A stretch of 64,000 nucleotides of DNA from a bacterium OL-1 (GTDB lineage: Bacteria; Actinomycetota; Coriobacteriia; Coriobacteriales; Atopobiaceae): positions 17,608-81,607 of the forward strand of contig LM994627.1 of assembly GCA_000752675.2 (NCBI GenBank). Reading direction: 5' to 3'. Shown here in pieces: positions 8,409 through 16,806 of this stretch. Position 1 is the first letter of the stretch, and each line of letters opens with the position of its first letter. Under the pieces are notes generated by a model. That model did no database searches. It was not told where the DNA came from and saw nothing but the letters and a program-made list of their open reading frames with translations. The position numbers and the translations under genes are program-made.

Positions 8409-8999
8409 ATGGTTGACATCAAGATCTCGGGTCGCAAGGTCACCGTTTCCGACGCGCTGCGTGACCGAGTCAACGAGAAAATAGGGGACGCCCTCAAGGT
8501 ATTCGACATCTCTCCCATGAGCTGCGACGTCGTGCTTCGCGTTGACAAGAACCCCTCGAACCCTGATCGCAAGACCTGCGAGGTCACGGTCTTCGTGCGC
8601 AAGAACGTGGTGCGCGTTGTCGCCAGCGCCGATGACATGTACGCCGCCATCGACGAGGCGTCCGACAAGGTCACTCGCCAGCTGCGCAAGTACAAGACCC
8701 GCGTCATCGACCGTCGCCAGCGCTCCCAGGTGCCGCCGGCGCCCGTCCCCAGTGCAGACGAGCTTGCCAACCTCATCACGCCTGCGCCGGAGGAGGAAGA
8801 CGACCAGCTCGTGCGCGAGAAGTACGTCGAGCTCACGCCCATGAGCGAGGAGGAGGCCCTCGTCCAGACCGACCTTCTCGGCCATGATTTCTATGTGTTC
8901 ACAAACGCCACCACCGGCCTCGTCAACGTCATTTACCATAGGAAGAATGGCGGCTACGGCATCATCAAGCCCAAGGTCGAGGAAAACCCGGACGCGTAA
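8409..8999 (+). CDS. hpf: Long-form ribosome hibernation promoting factor
   Basis: 196-residue protein that binds 70S ribosomes and promotes 100S dimers in resting cells. The N-terminal RaiA/HPF domain (about 1-110) starts with MVDIKISGRKVTVSDALRD. A charged proline-containing linker (about 95-130) leads to the C-terminal dimerisation domain (about 140-196) with FYVFTNATTG and a YGIIKP tail, typical of the long form. ATG 8409 follows GGAGG at 8398-8402. The structured RNA lies about 360 bp upstream. The gap to degV is only 18 bp, so the two may be co-transcribed. Confidence 0.94.
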   Translation: MVDIKISGRKVTVSDALRDRVNEKIGDALKVFDISPMSCDVVLRVDKNPSNPDRKTCEVTVFVRKNVVRVVASADDMYAAIDEASDKVTRQLRKYKTRVIDRRQRSQVPPAPVPSADELANLITPAPEEEDDQLVREKYVELTPMSEEEALVQTDLLGHDFYVFTNATTGLVNVIYHRKNGGYGIIKPKVEENPDA

Positions 9000-9017
9000 G
9001 CGGGAAAGACTGAGCGA

Positions 9018-10112
9018 ATGGCAGAAGAGATAGACCAGAAGACCATAAGCGCCCAGGAGGAAGCTCCCCAATCGTCACAGGCACCGGCCGACGTCGCAGG
9101 CGTCGGCCGGCGCTACCATCAGAGGCGCAACGTTACGATCATCGTCGACTCAACCTCCGACTACGCCCCCGGCGTGGCGGAGCAGCTCGGCGTCGAGGTC
9201 ATCCCCTTTACCTACGTGGACTCCAACGGCGTGGAGCACGTGGATGACATGTGGAAGACCCAGGACCCGCACGAGTTCTACGAGAACATGCGCAAGCACC
9301 CCGAGACCCACTACACCACCAGCGCGGTGACGCCCGGCCGCTACCTCGAGATCTTCGAGAGGGCTGCCGAGGAGGGCCTGCCCATCATCTACATGGGGCT
9401 CTCCGAGGGCCTCTCGTCCTCCATCAACGCGGCGCGCCAGGCGTCGGACATGCTCCGCGAGAAGCATCCTGGGACCGAGATCTACGTCCTTGACAACCGC
9501 TGCGACTCCGCGGCAGGCGAGCTTCTCGCCATCGAGGTCGTGCGCCAGGCGTCGAACGGCCTCACGGCGCGCGAGCTCTACGACTGGGCCTCGGACGCGC
9601 GCTTCTTCATCCACGGCTACTTCACGCTCGACAGCTTTGATGCGCTTGCCGCGGGCGGCCGCATCCCGCCCGCCGCGGCCAACGTGGGCGGCAAGCTCGA
9701 CATCAAGCCCGAGCTCTCCTACGACCTCAACGGTGCCCTCACGCTGCGAGGCATGTGCCGCGGCCGCAAGAAGGCGCTGCGGGCCATCATCCAGGACTTC
9801 CGCGACAACTACGCGCATGACCCCTCGCTCCCGCTTGCCATCGTCTCGACCGACGCCGAGAAGGACGCGGACTGGCTCGAGCACGAGATCCGCAAGGAGA
9901 GGGGCTGCGAGGACGTCACCGTCATCCGCTCCTCGGTCTCGCCCATCCTGGGAACCCACGTAGGACCGGGCATGGTAGCCCTGGTTTTCTGGGGCACAGA
10001 CCGCCGCGAGAAGCTCTCGCTCACCGACCGCATCGCCAAGCGCGTGCGGGGGCGCGCGAGCAGCGGCGGCGATGCCCAAGACGCGCCCGGGACCCCGGGT
10101 GCGCAATCCTAG
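9018..10112 (+). CDS. DegV-family fatty-acid-binding protein
   Basis: 364-residue DegV-family protein. Members bind long-chain fatty acids and some (FakB) present them to the fatty acid kinase FakA. Family signatures are VTIIVDSTSDYAP near residue 38, VIPFTY, TTSAVTPGRYLEIF, the YMGLSEGLSSS lipid-binding loop and RIPPAAANVGG near residue 214. An N-terminal extension of about 35 charged residues and a Gly/Ala/Pro-rich tail after about 340 exceed the usual 280. No fakA is adjacent. It follows hpf with an 18-bp gap. Confidence 0.88.
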   Translation: MAEEIDQKTISAQEEAPQSSQAPADVAGVGRRYHQRRNVTIIVDSTSDYAPGVAEQLGVEVIPFTYVDSNGVEHVDDMWKTQDPHEFYENMRKHPETHYTTSAVTPGRYLEIFERAAEEGLPIIYMGLSEGLSSSINAARQASDMLREKHPGTEIYVLDNRCDSAAGELLAIEVVRQASNGLTARELYDWASDARFFIHGYFTLDSFDALAAGGRIPPAAANVGGKLDIKPELSYDLNGALTLRGMCRGRKKALRAIIQDFRDNYAHDPSLPLAIVSTDAEKDADWLEHEIRKERGCEDVTVIRSSVSPILGTHVGPGMVALVFWGTDRREKLSLTDRIAKRVRGRASSGGDAQDAPGTPGAQS

Positions 10113-10188
10113 CCTCGGTACGCAACCGGGCCGTCCTGCGGGCACGCATGCCCCGGGGCGGCCTCCCTCACATGAAAGGACCAAGCAT

Positions 10189-11286
10189 ATGCCTACAACC
10201 CACAGGACAAAGGTTGCCTTCATCGGCACCGGCATCATGGGTGCCCCTATCGCCGGCCACATCCTGGATGCCGGCTACGACCTCACGGTGAACAATCGCA
10301 CCAAGTCGAAGGCCGAGGGGCTTCTCGCCAAGGGCGCGCACTGGGCCGACACCCCCGCCCAGGCAGCCGCAAACGCGGACGTCGTCTTCACCATGCTCGG
10401 CTACCCCGCGGACGTCGAGGACGTCTACCTCTCGACGGACGGGCTGGTGCGCGCCGCGAAGAAGGGTGCCTACCTGGTTGACCTCACGACCTCCTCGGCA
10501 CAGCTCGCCAAGGACATCCACGACGCCTGCGAGGTCGAGGACAAGCATGCCTTCGACTGCCCCGTGACCGGCGGCGACACCGGTGCCAAGGCGGGCACGC
10601 TCACGCTCATCGTGGGTGCCAAGGAGAGCTACGCCGCACCCGTGCTGCCCATCCTTCAGACCTTCTCGGACAAGATCTACTACATGGGCGGCGCCGGCAA
10701 GGGCCAGACGGCCAAGCTCTGCAACCAGGTCTCGCTTGCCGCGTGCATGGTGGGCTACGCAGACGCCATGGCCCTCGCCGAGCAGGGCGGCCTCGACGTT
10801 GCCCAGACGCTCGACATGGTGAGTCATGGTATGGGCGGCTCGGTAGCCATGGAGCGCCTGGCGCCCAAGTCGCTCAACGGAGACTACAAGCCGGGCTTCC
10901 TTGTGGAGCACCTGCGCAAGGACCTGGGACTGGCGCTCGCACAGGCGGAGGACACAGATATCACGCTTCCCGGCGCCGACACGGCCTACACCCTCTACGA
11001 CATGCTGTACCAGATTGGCGGCGCGCGCCTGGGGACCCAGGCCATTAGCCTCCTCTACCAGGATGAGGCCACCTGCACGGCGGCCGGCCTCGACTGGTCC
11101 AAGCTCGACGTGGAGGACCTTGCCAACGAGGACGAGAAGGACGACAAGGACGGCCATTGCTGCGGTGGCCATGGTGGCGACGGCTGCTGCGGCGGCCACG
11201 GGGAGGGCCACGGCGGCGACGGCTGCTGCGGCGGCCACCACCACGAGGACGGCCACTGCTGCCACCACCACGGAGACGGGGAGTAG
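10189..11286 (+). CDS. Beta-hydroxyacid dehydrogenase with Cys/His-rich C-terminal tail
   Basis: 365-residue NAD(P)-dependent dehydrogenase of the 3-hydroxyisobutyrate/tartronate-semialdehyde reductase family. The dinucleotide loop is FIGTGIMGAPIAGHI near the N-terminus. DCPVTGGDTGAKAGTL is the substrate signature, and the catalytic Lys lies in GKGQTAKLCNQ. The ordinary domains end near residue 305. The last 45 residues (321-365) are an unusual tail with 11 His and 8 Cys arranged as four CC pairs separated by Gly, suggesting metal binding. ATG 10189 follows GAAAGGA. The six-base gap to the next gene suggests one operon. The substrate is unknown. Confidence 0.85.
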   Translation: MPTTHRTKVAFIGTGIMGAPIAGHILDAGYDLTVNNRTKSKAEGLLAKGAHWADTPAQAAANADVVFTMLGYPADVEDVYLSTDGLVRAAKKGAYLVDLTTSSAQLAKDIHDACEVEDKHAFDCPVTGGDTGAKAGTLTLIVGAKESYAAPVLPILQTFSDKIYYMGGAGKGQTAKLCNQVSLAACMVGYADAMALAEQGGLDVAQTLDMVSHGMGGSVAMERLAPKSLNGDYKPGFLVEHLRKDLGLALAQAEDTDITLPGADTAYTLYDMLYQIGGARLGTQAISLLYQDEATCTAAGLDWSKLDVEDLANEDEKDDKDGHCCGGHGGDGCCGGHGEGHGGDGCCGGHHHEDGHCCHHHGDGE

Positions 11287-11292
11287 CCCCGC

Positions 11293-11772
11293 ATGGACGA
11301 GAGCAGGCTCGGCATAGGCAGCTTCGCTGTTGCCATCTTCGTGATCATGGTCTTTGCCTTTGGCCTCGTCATCGGCGAGCACGTGGGCGAGGAGATGGGC
11401 AAGAAGTGCGTCGAGAAGCGCGACTTCCACATCGCCAACCTCAAGATTGTCGTGGTTGGCGTCGCGGTCTCTGCCGTGGTGTGGGCCGCCCAGCTGCTCA
11501 CGCTTGCCGGCTTGGTCCTTGGGCTCATGGCCGGCGCGCTTGCCGGGGCAAAGATTGGCTTTGGCGAGTCCGTTGGCCCCTGGAAGTTTGCCGACAAGTA
11601 CTTCAACGTGAACAAGGACCAGGCCAACCACACCGAGGCCGATAAGGCCCGCAGGCGTGCAGTGCGCAAGGCGCGCAAGGAGGGCAAGCCCGAGCCGGAG
11701 TTCATGAGCGTCCAGGCAGAAGCCCCAAACGCCGAGACCGGCACCAACGCCAAGAAGGGATCCGGGAACTAG
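11293..11772 (+). CDS. Small membrane protein of unknown function
   Basis: 159 residues with hydrophobic segments at about 9-28, 50-70 and 72-88, the last very rich in Gly/Ala. A basic region (ARRRAVRKARKEGK, about 118-132) and a polar tail suggest a cytoplasmic C-terminus. I do not recognise the family. It sits between the dehydrogenase with the metal-binding-like tail and the NYN protein, with gaps of six and zero bases, so all three are probably co-translated. Confidence 0.7.
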   Translation: MDESRLGIGSFAVAIFVIMVFAFGLVIGEHVGEEMGKKCVEKRDFHIANLKIVVVGVAVSAVVWAAQLLTLAGLVLGLMAGALAGAKIGFGESVGPWKFADKYFNVNKDQANHTEADKARRRAVRKARKEGKPEPEFMSVQAEAPNAETGTNAKKGSGN

Positions 11773-12555
11773 ATGGCAACCACCGACATGCCGCAGAGCT
11801 CCATTGCGGTGTTCATAGACTACGAGAACCTTGCGCTGGGCACCGGAAAGCGCAAGCGAAACGGCCACCAGGAACCGGGTCCTGCGCCCGACGTCAAGCT
11901 CATCCTGGAGCGCCTGGTCGACAAGGGCCGCATCACGGCAAAGCGTGCCTACTGCGACTGGCAGCGCTTCGACACGGCCGTCACGCCCCTGCACGAGCTG
12001 GGCATCGAGCTCATCGAGATCCCGGACCGCGCCTACACCGGCAAGAACTCGGCCGACATCCGCTTGGCCGTGGATGCCGTGGAGATGTGCCTCACCAAGG
12101 ACCACATTGACACCTTTGCGATTCTCTCCGGTGACTCGGACTTCTCGCCGCTCGTCTCCAAGCTCAAGGAGTTTGGTAAGACGGTCATTGGCGTGGGCAT
12201 GAAGGAGTCAACCAGTTCGCTTCTGGCCGAGGTCTGCGACGAGTTCATCTTCTACGAGGACCTCACCCGCTCGGCGGGCATCCCGGACTTCTCGCAGAAG
12301 GTCCCCAAGGAGAAGCAGCCCTGCTACCAGCTGCTCTTCGAGACCATCGACGCCCTGCAGCGCGAGAGCGACTCGTTCATCCTTGCGAGCCGCCTGAAGG
12401 ACACCATGCGACGCAAGCGCCCGCAGTTCTCGGAAGGCTCGTTTGGGTACCGTTCCTTCACGGCGCTTATCCGCGAGGCGGCAAAGCTTGGCTTTATCGA
12501 CATACACCAGGACCCCAAGAGCGGAACCGTCGTGGTCGACGGCTTCCACGAGTAG
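11773..12555 (+). CDS. NYN-domain protein with C-terminal OST-HTH/LOTUS-like domain
   Basis: 260-residue protein. The N-terminal NYN (PIN-like RNase) domain shows AVFIDYENLALG, CDWQRFD, KNSADIRLAVDA and the acidic ILSGDSDFSPLV motif, giving the Asp cluster expected for metal-dependent RNA cleavage. The C-terminal third (about 180-255) resembles an OST-HTH/LOTUS RNA-binding domain. This LabA/DUF88-like architecture is widespread and poorly characterised. It starts immediately after the stop of the membrane protein. An RNA-processing or decay role is inferred. Confidence 0.82.
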   Translation: MATTDMPQSSIAVFIDYENLALGTGKRKRNGHQEPGPAPDVKLILERLVDKGRITAKRAYCDWQRFDTAVTPLHELGIELIEIPDRAYTGKNSADIRLAVDAVEMCLTKDHIDTFAILSGDSDFSPLVSKLKEFGKTVIGVGMKESTSSLLAEVCDEFIFYEDLTRSAGIPDFSQKVPKEKQPCYQLLFETIDALQRESDSFILASRLKDTMRRKRPQFSEGSFGYRSFTALIREAAKLGFIDIHQDPKSGTVVVDGFHE

Positions 12556-12582
12556 CGCGGGGTTAAGAGAGGAGACTTGGCA

Positions 12583-13173
12583 ATGGCAGGGGAGAACAAC
12601 AAGACGATGAGCGCGGCGGGCGTGGCCGCCCTGGTTGACGGCCTCTCGGCGTCGAGCCGCAGGCATCGCCAGGAGGTGTCGCAGGACATCGCGGCCGTGG
12701 CGGCAAAGGACCCGTCGCTGCTCGCCGGCCACATTGACGCGCTGGTCGACGCCCTTGACCGCCCGGAGGCACAGACGCGCTGGGAGGTGCTCGACGCCCT
12801 CTCCACCATGACGGATGCGTACGCCGACCAGGTGAGCGCCGCCTTCGACGGCGCCGAGGCGTCGCTCTTCGACGACGACTCCGCGACGGTGCGCCTGGCA
12901 GCGTTCCTCTTCCTCTGCCGCCTGGGGGCCACCTCTCCCGCGCGCTCCGACGAGGTCTGGCCGCTTCTGGACGAGGCGATCCAGTGCTACCACGGCGATG
13001 CCGAGTACCGCGACATGCTCGAGGGGCTTCTCGCCTTCGCCGGCGGCGACATCTCCAAGAAGACGGCCAAGGAGCTTGTCTCGCGCGTGAAGTTTGACGC
13101 GGAGAGCGGCAACGGCTACATCAAGCAGTTCTCGGGTGACATCCTTGCGGTTGCAAAGGGCAAGGTAAAGTAG
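12583..13173 (+). CDS. HEAT-repeat-like alpha-helical protein
   Basis: 196 residues, predicted nearly all helical, with repeating helix pairs such as LVDALDRPEAQTRWEVLDAL and SLFDDDSATVRLAAFLFL, typical of HEAT/ARM-like scaffolds. The C-terminal SRVKFDAESGNGYIKQFSGDI stretch is less repeat-like. ATG 12583 was preferred over TTG 12577 because AGAGGAGA ends seven bases before it. No enzymatic motif is seen. It follows the NYN gene by 27 bp. Confidence 0.65.
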   Translation: MAGENNKTMSAAGVAALVDGLSASSRRHRQEVSQDIAAVAAKDPSLLAGHIDALVDALDRPEAQTRWEVLDALSTMTDAYADQVSAAFDGAEASLFDDDSATVRLAAFLFLCRLGATSPARSDEVWPLLDEAIQCYHGDAEYRDMLEGLLAFAGGDISKKTAKELVSRVKFDAESGNGYIKQFSGDILAVAKGKVK

Positions 13174-13387
13174 GTCTTCTCGCACGGGGTGTCCCTTGAT
13201 GGAGCCGCTGCGCATGCATGCTGCCTGCTTTAAGGTTGGCTGTGTGCATGTGCGGACACGGGGGAGTGTTGGCGGGTAAGCCGGCTAGCTGGCCTTGCTG
13301 CGTTAGAATGCCAAGCGTATGTATCCGCCGAGTACCAAAAGCAGACTCATGACGCGGGCTTCCCGCGCCGATTCGAGAGGTGAGCAC

Positions 13388-14299
13388 ATGGCAGACAGTA
13401 CCATCGAGAAGAACAGCGCAAAGGGAGGTACCGCCAAGACCTCAGGCGCGCCTAAGGCTCCCAAGGGTTCGAAGCGTTCGCTGGGCACTCCCATTTGGAT
13501 TGCCATCTGCGTCGTGGCACTTGTCGTGGGCGTCCTTTGTGGCCACTTCCTGCTCTCCAGCGGCTCGGGCAAGGCAACCGGCAGCACGACTATCAGCGAG
13601 TCTGACCTTGACTCCACTATTGCCACCTACACCTATAACGGTTCCAGCCACGCCATCACCGCGCGCGAGGTCATTGAGCAGAATGGCTCCATTGAGAACC
13701 AGGCCAACGATGACGGCTCGTACAACGTGCCCTCCGCAGATGACGTTCTTAGCTACGCGCGTAACGCCGTGGTGCTTGAGGAGGCCAACGCGCAGGGCAT
13801 CTCCGTTACCGATGACGACGTGAGCGCCTATGCGCAGAGCACCCTTGGCACCGATGACTACGCAACCATCGGCTCCAACTACGGTCTGGACGAGGATGCC
13901 ACCAAGTCGCTCCTCCACGACGCTGCGGTCATCAAGAAGCTCCGTGACTCCGTAGTCACCACCACGGTGCCCGACCAGCCCACCGCCCCCACAGCGCCCT
14001 CTGACGGCAACGAGGACACCACCTCGGCGGACTACGCGCAGTACATCATCGGCCTTGCCGGCGACGAGTGGGACTCGGCCAACAACACGTGGGCGAGCAC
14101 GGACGGCACGTACTACTCGGCTCTCTCGACCTACTCCATCTCCAACGACTCTGCAAGCTATGCTGCCGCCGAGCAGGCCTACTACGTGGCGTACTCCAAC
14201 TACTCCGCTGCGGCCTCCCAGGCGTCGAGCGAGTGGACGACCTACGTCAACACGCTGCTCTCCAAGACTTCCATCCAGATTGGCTCTCTGGCGGTCTAG
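13388..14299 (+). CDS. Membrane-anchored SurA_N-like protein without PPIase domain
   Basis: 303 residues. A short basic cytoplasmic N-terminus is followed by one hydrophobic helix (WIAICVVALVVGVLCGHFLL, about 34-54) and an extracellular domain rich in Ser/Thr/Tyr. Residues about 80-195 resemble the SurA N-terminal chaperone domain (SADDVLSYARNAVVLEEANAQG, ISVTDDDVSAYAQ). The PPIase (parvulin) domain of PrsA/SurA is absent; instead there is a Tyr/Ser/Ala-rich C-terminus. A surface protein-folding or substrate-binding role is inferred. RBS GAGAGGTGAG precedes the ATG. It ends just before a strong terminator. Confidence 0.68.
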   Translation: MADSTIEKNSAKGGTAKTSGAPKAPKGSKRSLGTPIWIAICVVALVVGVLCGHFLLSSGSGKATGSTTISESDLDSTIATYTYNGSSHAITAREVIEQNGSIENQANDDGSYNVPSADDVLSYARNAVVLEEANAQGISVTDDDVSAYAQSTLGTDDYATIGSNYGLDEDATKSLLHDAAVIKKLRDSVVTTTVPDQPTAPTAPSDGNEDTTSADYAQYIIGLAGDEWDSANNTWASTDGTYYSALSTYSISNDSASYAAAEQAYYVAYSNYSAAASQASSEWTTYVNTLLSKTSIQIGSLAV

Positions 14300-14323
14300 G
14301 GGTCGCGTTACGGGTTACCTGAC

Positions 14324-14355
14324 GGGGACGGGGCATTGCGCCCCGTCCCCTTTTT
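14324..14355 (+). terminator. Rho-independent terminator after the SurA-like gene
   Basis: GGGGACGGGGC (14324-14334) pairs with GCCCCGTCCCC (14340-14350) around a five-base loop, followed by TTTTT. Confidence 0.92.
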
Positions 14356-14441
14356 GATGACAATTTTGATGAGCTGTGGATGCGTGAGGCAGGGGTCGCG
14401 GGGTAAGTGGACGGCCGCCCTGCCGCGAGAGGGGAGTGCCA

Positions 14442-15632
14442 ATGCGTGCGATTGTGAGCGCCTGCCTTCTGGGGAGGCCCGTGCGCTATGACGGCGGGGC
14501 AAAGCCGTGCCGGGCGGTTCTCGACTTAGCCGAGAAGCTCGAGGTGACGCCCGTGTGTCCCGAGATGGCGGCTCGCCTGCCTGTGCCTCGCCCACCTGCC
14601 GAGCAGCGCGACGGCCGCGTGTGGCTTCGTGACGGCACCGACGTGACCGAGGCCTTTTGGCGCGGGAGCGAGGAGATGCTTGCCGTTGCACGCCGCGCGG
14701 GGGCACCGCTCGCCGTCCTCAAGGCAAAAAGCCCGTCATGCGGCGTTCACGTCATCTACGATGGTACATATACCGGAAGTCTTACCGAGGGGGAGGGTGT
14801 CTATGCCCGTCTCCTCGAGGAGGAGGGGATCTGCGTGGTTAGCGAGGAGACAGTCGAGTCCTGCAAGCCCTCTGTGGAGCATCCTGTTGCCATTGTGCTG
14901 GGGACGGGCCTGGGGCACCTTGCCAAGCTCGTCAAGCCCGTGCGCCGCATCGACTATCACGACATCGAGGGCTTCCCGGAGTCCGCGCGTCCCGTGCGGG
15001 GGCACGACTTCGAGGCTACGGTTGGCACCATCGACGACGTTCCCGTGGTGGTCTACCCCGGACGCATCCACCTCTACCAGGGCTACTCTGCCTCTGAGGT
15101 CACTTCGCTCGTGCGGCACGCGTTCCGCCTGGGGTGCCGCGACATCATCTTTGCCTGCGCCACCGGCGCGGTCGAGGGCAACGCCAAGGTTGGCCTCGGC
15201 ATCCTCACCGACCAGATCAACCTTACGGGGAGAAACCCGCTTGCCGAGTGGGACGAGCTGCGCGACGTTGATACGCCGTTTGTGGACATGAGCGAGGCCT
15301 TCTCGCCCTACCTGCGCACGATTGCCCAGGGCGTTGCCGACGACGCCGGCATTGGGCTGCAGCAGGGAGTCTACGCCGGCATGCTGGGCCCCTCGTTCGA
15401 GACGCCGGCAGAGGTGGCGGCACTTCGCTCGCTGGGGGTCTCCTTTGCGGGCATGTCCACGGTGAACGAGGTCATCATGGCCCGTGCGCTCGACATGAAC
15501 GTGCTGGGGCTCACGCTGGCAACCAACATGGCGGGTTCGGCCGACACGGACCACGAGTCTGTGCTTGCCTGCGCCGAGCGCTACTCCGAGGACTTCGAGC
15601 GGCTGGTGCGCGGCGTGCTTCGGATGCTGTAG
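14442..15632 (+). CDS. DUF523 (TudS-like)-purine nucleoside phosphorylase fusion
   Basis: 396 residues in two parts. Residues 1-143 are a DUF523 domain; its three conserved Cys are visible as SACLLG (C8), PVCPE (C39) and KSPSCG (C100). In the characterised DUF523 protein TudS such cysteines hold a [4Fe-4S] cluster that removes sulfur from 2-thiouracil. Residues about 147-396 are a class I (trimeric) purine nucleoside phosphorylase with VLGTGLGHL, GRIHLYQGY, FETPAEV and GMSTVNEV motifs. Together this suggests salvage of thiolated bases or nucleosides, which is inference. ATG 14442 follows GAGAGGGGAG; GTG 14436 is an alternative. The preceding terminator makes it the first gene of its unit. Confidence 0.85.
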   Translation: MRAIVSACLLGRPVRYDGGAKPCRAVLDLAEKLEVTPVCPEMAARLPVPRPPAEQRDGRVWLRDGTDVTEAFWRGSEEMLAVARRAGAPLAVLKAKSPSCGVHVIYDGTYTGSLTEGEGVYARLLEEEGICVVSEETVESCKPSVEHPVAIVLGTGLGHLAKLVKPVRRIDYHDIEGFPESARPVRGHDFEATVGTIDDVPVVVYPGRIHLYQGYSASEVTSLVRHAFRLGCRDIIFACATGAVEGNAKVGLGILTDQINLTGRNPLAEWDELRDVDTPFVDMSEAFSPYLRTIAQGVADDAGIGLQQGVYAGMLGPSFETPAEVAALRSLGVSFAGMSTVNEVIMARALDMNVLGLTLATNMAGSADTDHESVLACAERYSEDFERLVRGVLRML

Positions 15633-15710
15633 GTTGGCGCCGTCGCGTTTCTCGCATTTCTTGGCGCCCGCGCCGTCCCCTCCCGCGTCACACTCCCCGC
15701 GCCGTCCTGC

Positions 15711-15825
15711 GTCGCCGGAGGGCCCCTTTTGGCGGCATTTGCAACACAGACTGCCCTCCGGCGACAAATTGTCTCCGGAGGGCATTGTTTGGCGATAATT
15801 GCATCATTTTGCGTCTTTCGGCGAC
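15711..15825. repeat. Pair of 55-bp palindromic units, copy A (115 bp)
   Basis: Unit 1 (15711-15765) has perfect arms GTCGCCGGAGGGC and GCCCTCCGGCGAC. A five-base spacer AAATT leads to unit 2 (15771-15825), GTCTCCGGAGGGC to CGGCGAC. The same 55+5+55 layout and sequence family recur at 44492-44606, and longer arrays occur at 62.2 kb. It lies between the convergent PNP fusion and spermidine-synthase-like genes and could act as a bidirectional terminator. Confidence 0.85.
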
Positions 15826-15840
15826 ATCGCCGGCTGCTGT

Positions 15841-16650
15841 CTACAGTGACTCGTCGTGCAGGACGTCGCCGAGGAAGTCCTCGTCAAAGGGGATGGCGTC
15901 GGGAAGGTCGAGGGCGGTGTCCGAGGCAAAGACGATGTAGTTCTCGCCGACGTTCTGGTGGTCAATCACCAGGGTGATCGCCACGTTGACGAAGGTTGCC
16001 ACAAGACCAGCGGCGACGCTTCTTAGAAAGCCGTTGCCTGGATCGTTCTCGTCTGGGACCACGTTGGCGAGAAGGACACCACGTGGAGAAAGTGCCTGGT
16101 GTGCAGCTCGAAACGCCTCAACCGTCGCAAGGGTGCGCACGGGAGCGTCGCGGATAAAGGCGTCGAGGACGATCGCGTCGTACGAGGAGTACGTGGCGTT
16201 ATCGAGCACCTGGCGGCCGTCCGCGCAGATGACGTTGAGCTGGCCACCTGCGCGTCTCTGCAGCTCGCAGGCCTCGTCCAGGTAGAACCAGCGCCGCGCG
16301 GCCTCGATGATCGCCGGGTCTATCTCGACCACGTCGGTCACGACGTCGGGGTGCTTCTCGGCAACGTATTTTGGAAACGCAAAGCCACCGCCGCCTATGG
16401 CGAGAAGTCGCTGTACGTTGGGCACCAGGTCAAAGACGCGGCAGAAAGCTCTGTGGTAGGCAAACGGCGGGTCCATGCGGTGGGGACCCAGCAAGGTCGC
16501 GGACTGCCAGACGCCTCCTGTGCTGAGGATTCGCTGCCAGACGCCATGAACACGCGAGGTGTGAACGAGTGCGAGGCCAGACTGCGTGCGCACCACGTGC
16601 GGGAGAAGCTCGGCGGAGGAAGGGAAGTGGCCGTTTGAGTTGTCTTTCAT
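15841..16650 (-). CDS. Spermidine-synthase-like methyltransferase-fold protein
   Basis: 269-residue Rossmann-fold protein similar to the spermidine synthase/SpeE-like family. LLAIGGGGFAFPKYV is the SAM-type glycine loop, VVEIDPAIIEAARRWF the acidic strand-2 motif, and YDAIVLDAFI the catalytic-region strand. True spermidine synthases carry a GGGDG loop and a DSTDP-type acidic motif; both are changed here, so aminopropyl transfer is doubtful. ATG 16650 was chosen because its mRNA has GGGAGGG upstream; the upstream frame extension lies in low-quality sequence. It faces the PNP fusion, with palindromic units between. Confidence 0.72.
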   Translation of the reverse strand: MKDNSNGHFPSSAELLPHVVRTQSGLALVHTSRVHGVWQRILSTGGVWQSATLLGPHRMDPPFAYHRAFCRVFDLVPNVQRLLAIGGGGFAFPKYVAEKHPDVVTDVVEIDPAIIEAARRWFYLDEACELQRRAGGQLNVICADGRQVLDNATYSSYDAIVLDAFIRDAPVRTLATVEAFRAAHQALSPRGVLLANVVPDENDPGNGFLRSVAAGLVATFVNVAITLVIDHQNVGENYIVFASDTALDLPDAIPFDEDFLGDVLHDESL

Positions 16651-16806
16651 GTCATCCCTCCCGCTGCCTGCTGCCTGCGTAGGCTCACCATCATAGCGGT
16701 GAGGGGTGTGCTTGGACGGCGCGGGGCTGGAAGCTGGTCGCTTTAGTGCCGTGCCAGTTGCTTGGGCGCGATTGGGAGGGCAGTAATCGCGCTTGCGAAG
16801 GTGGCG

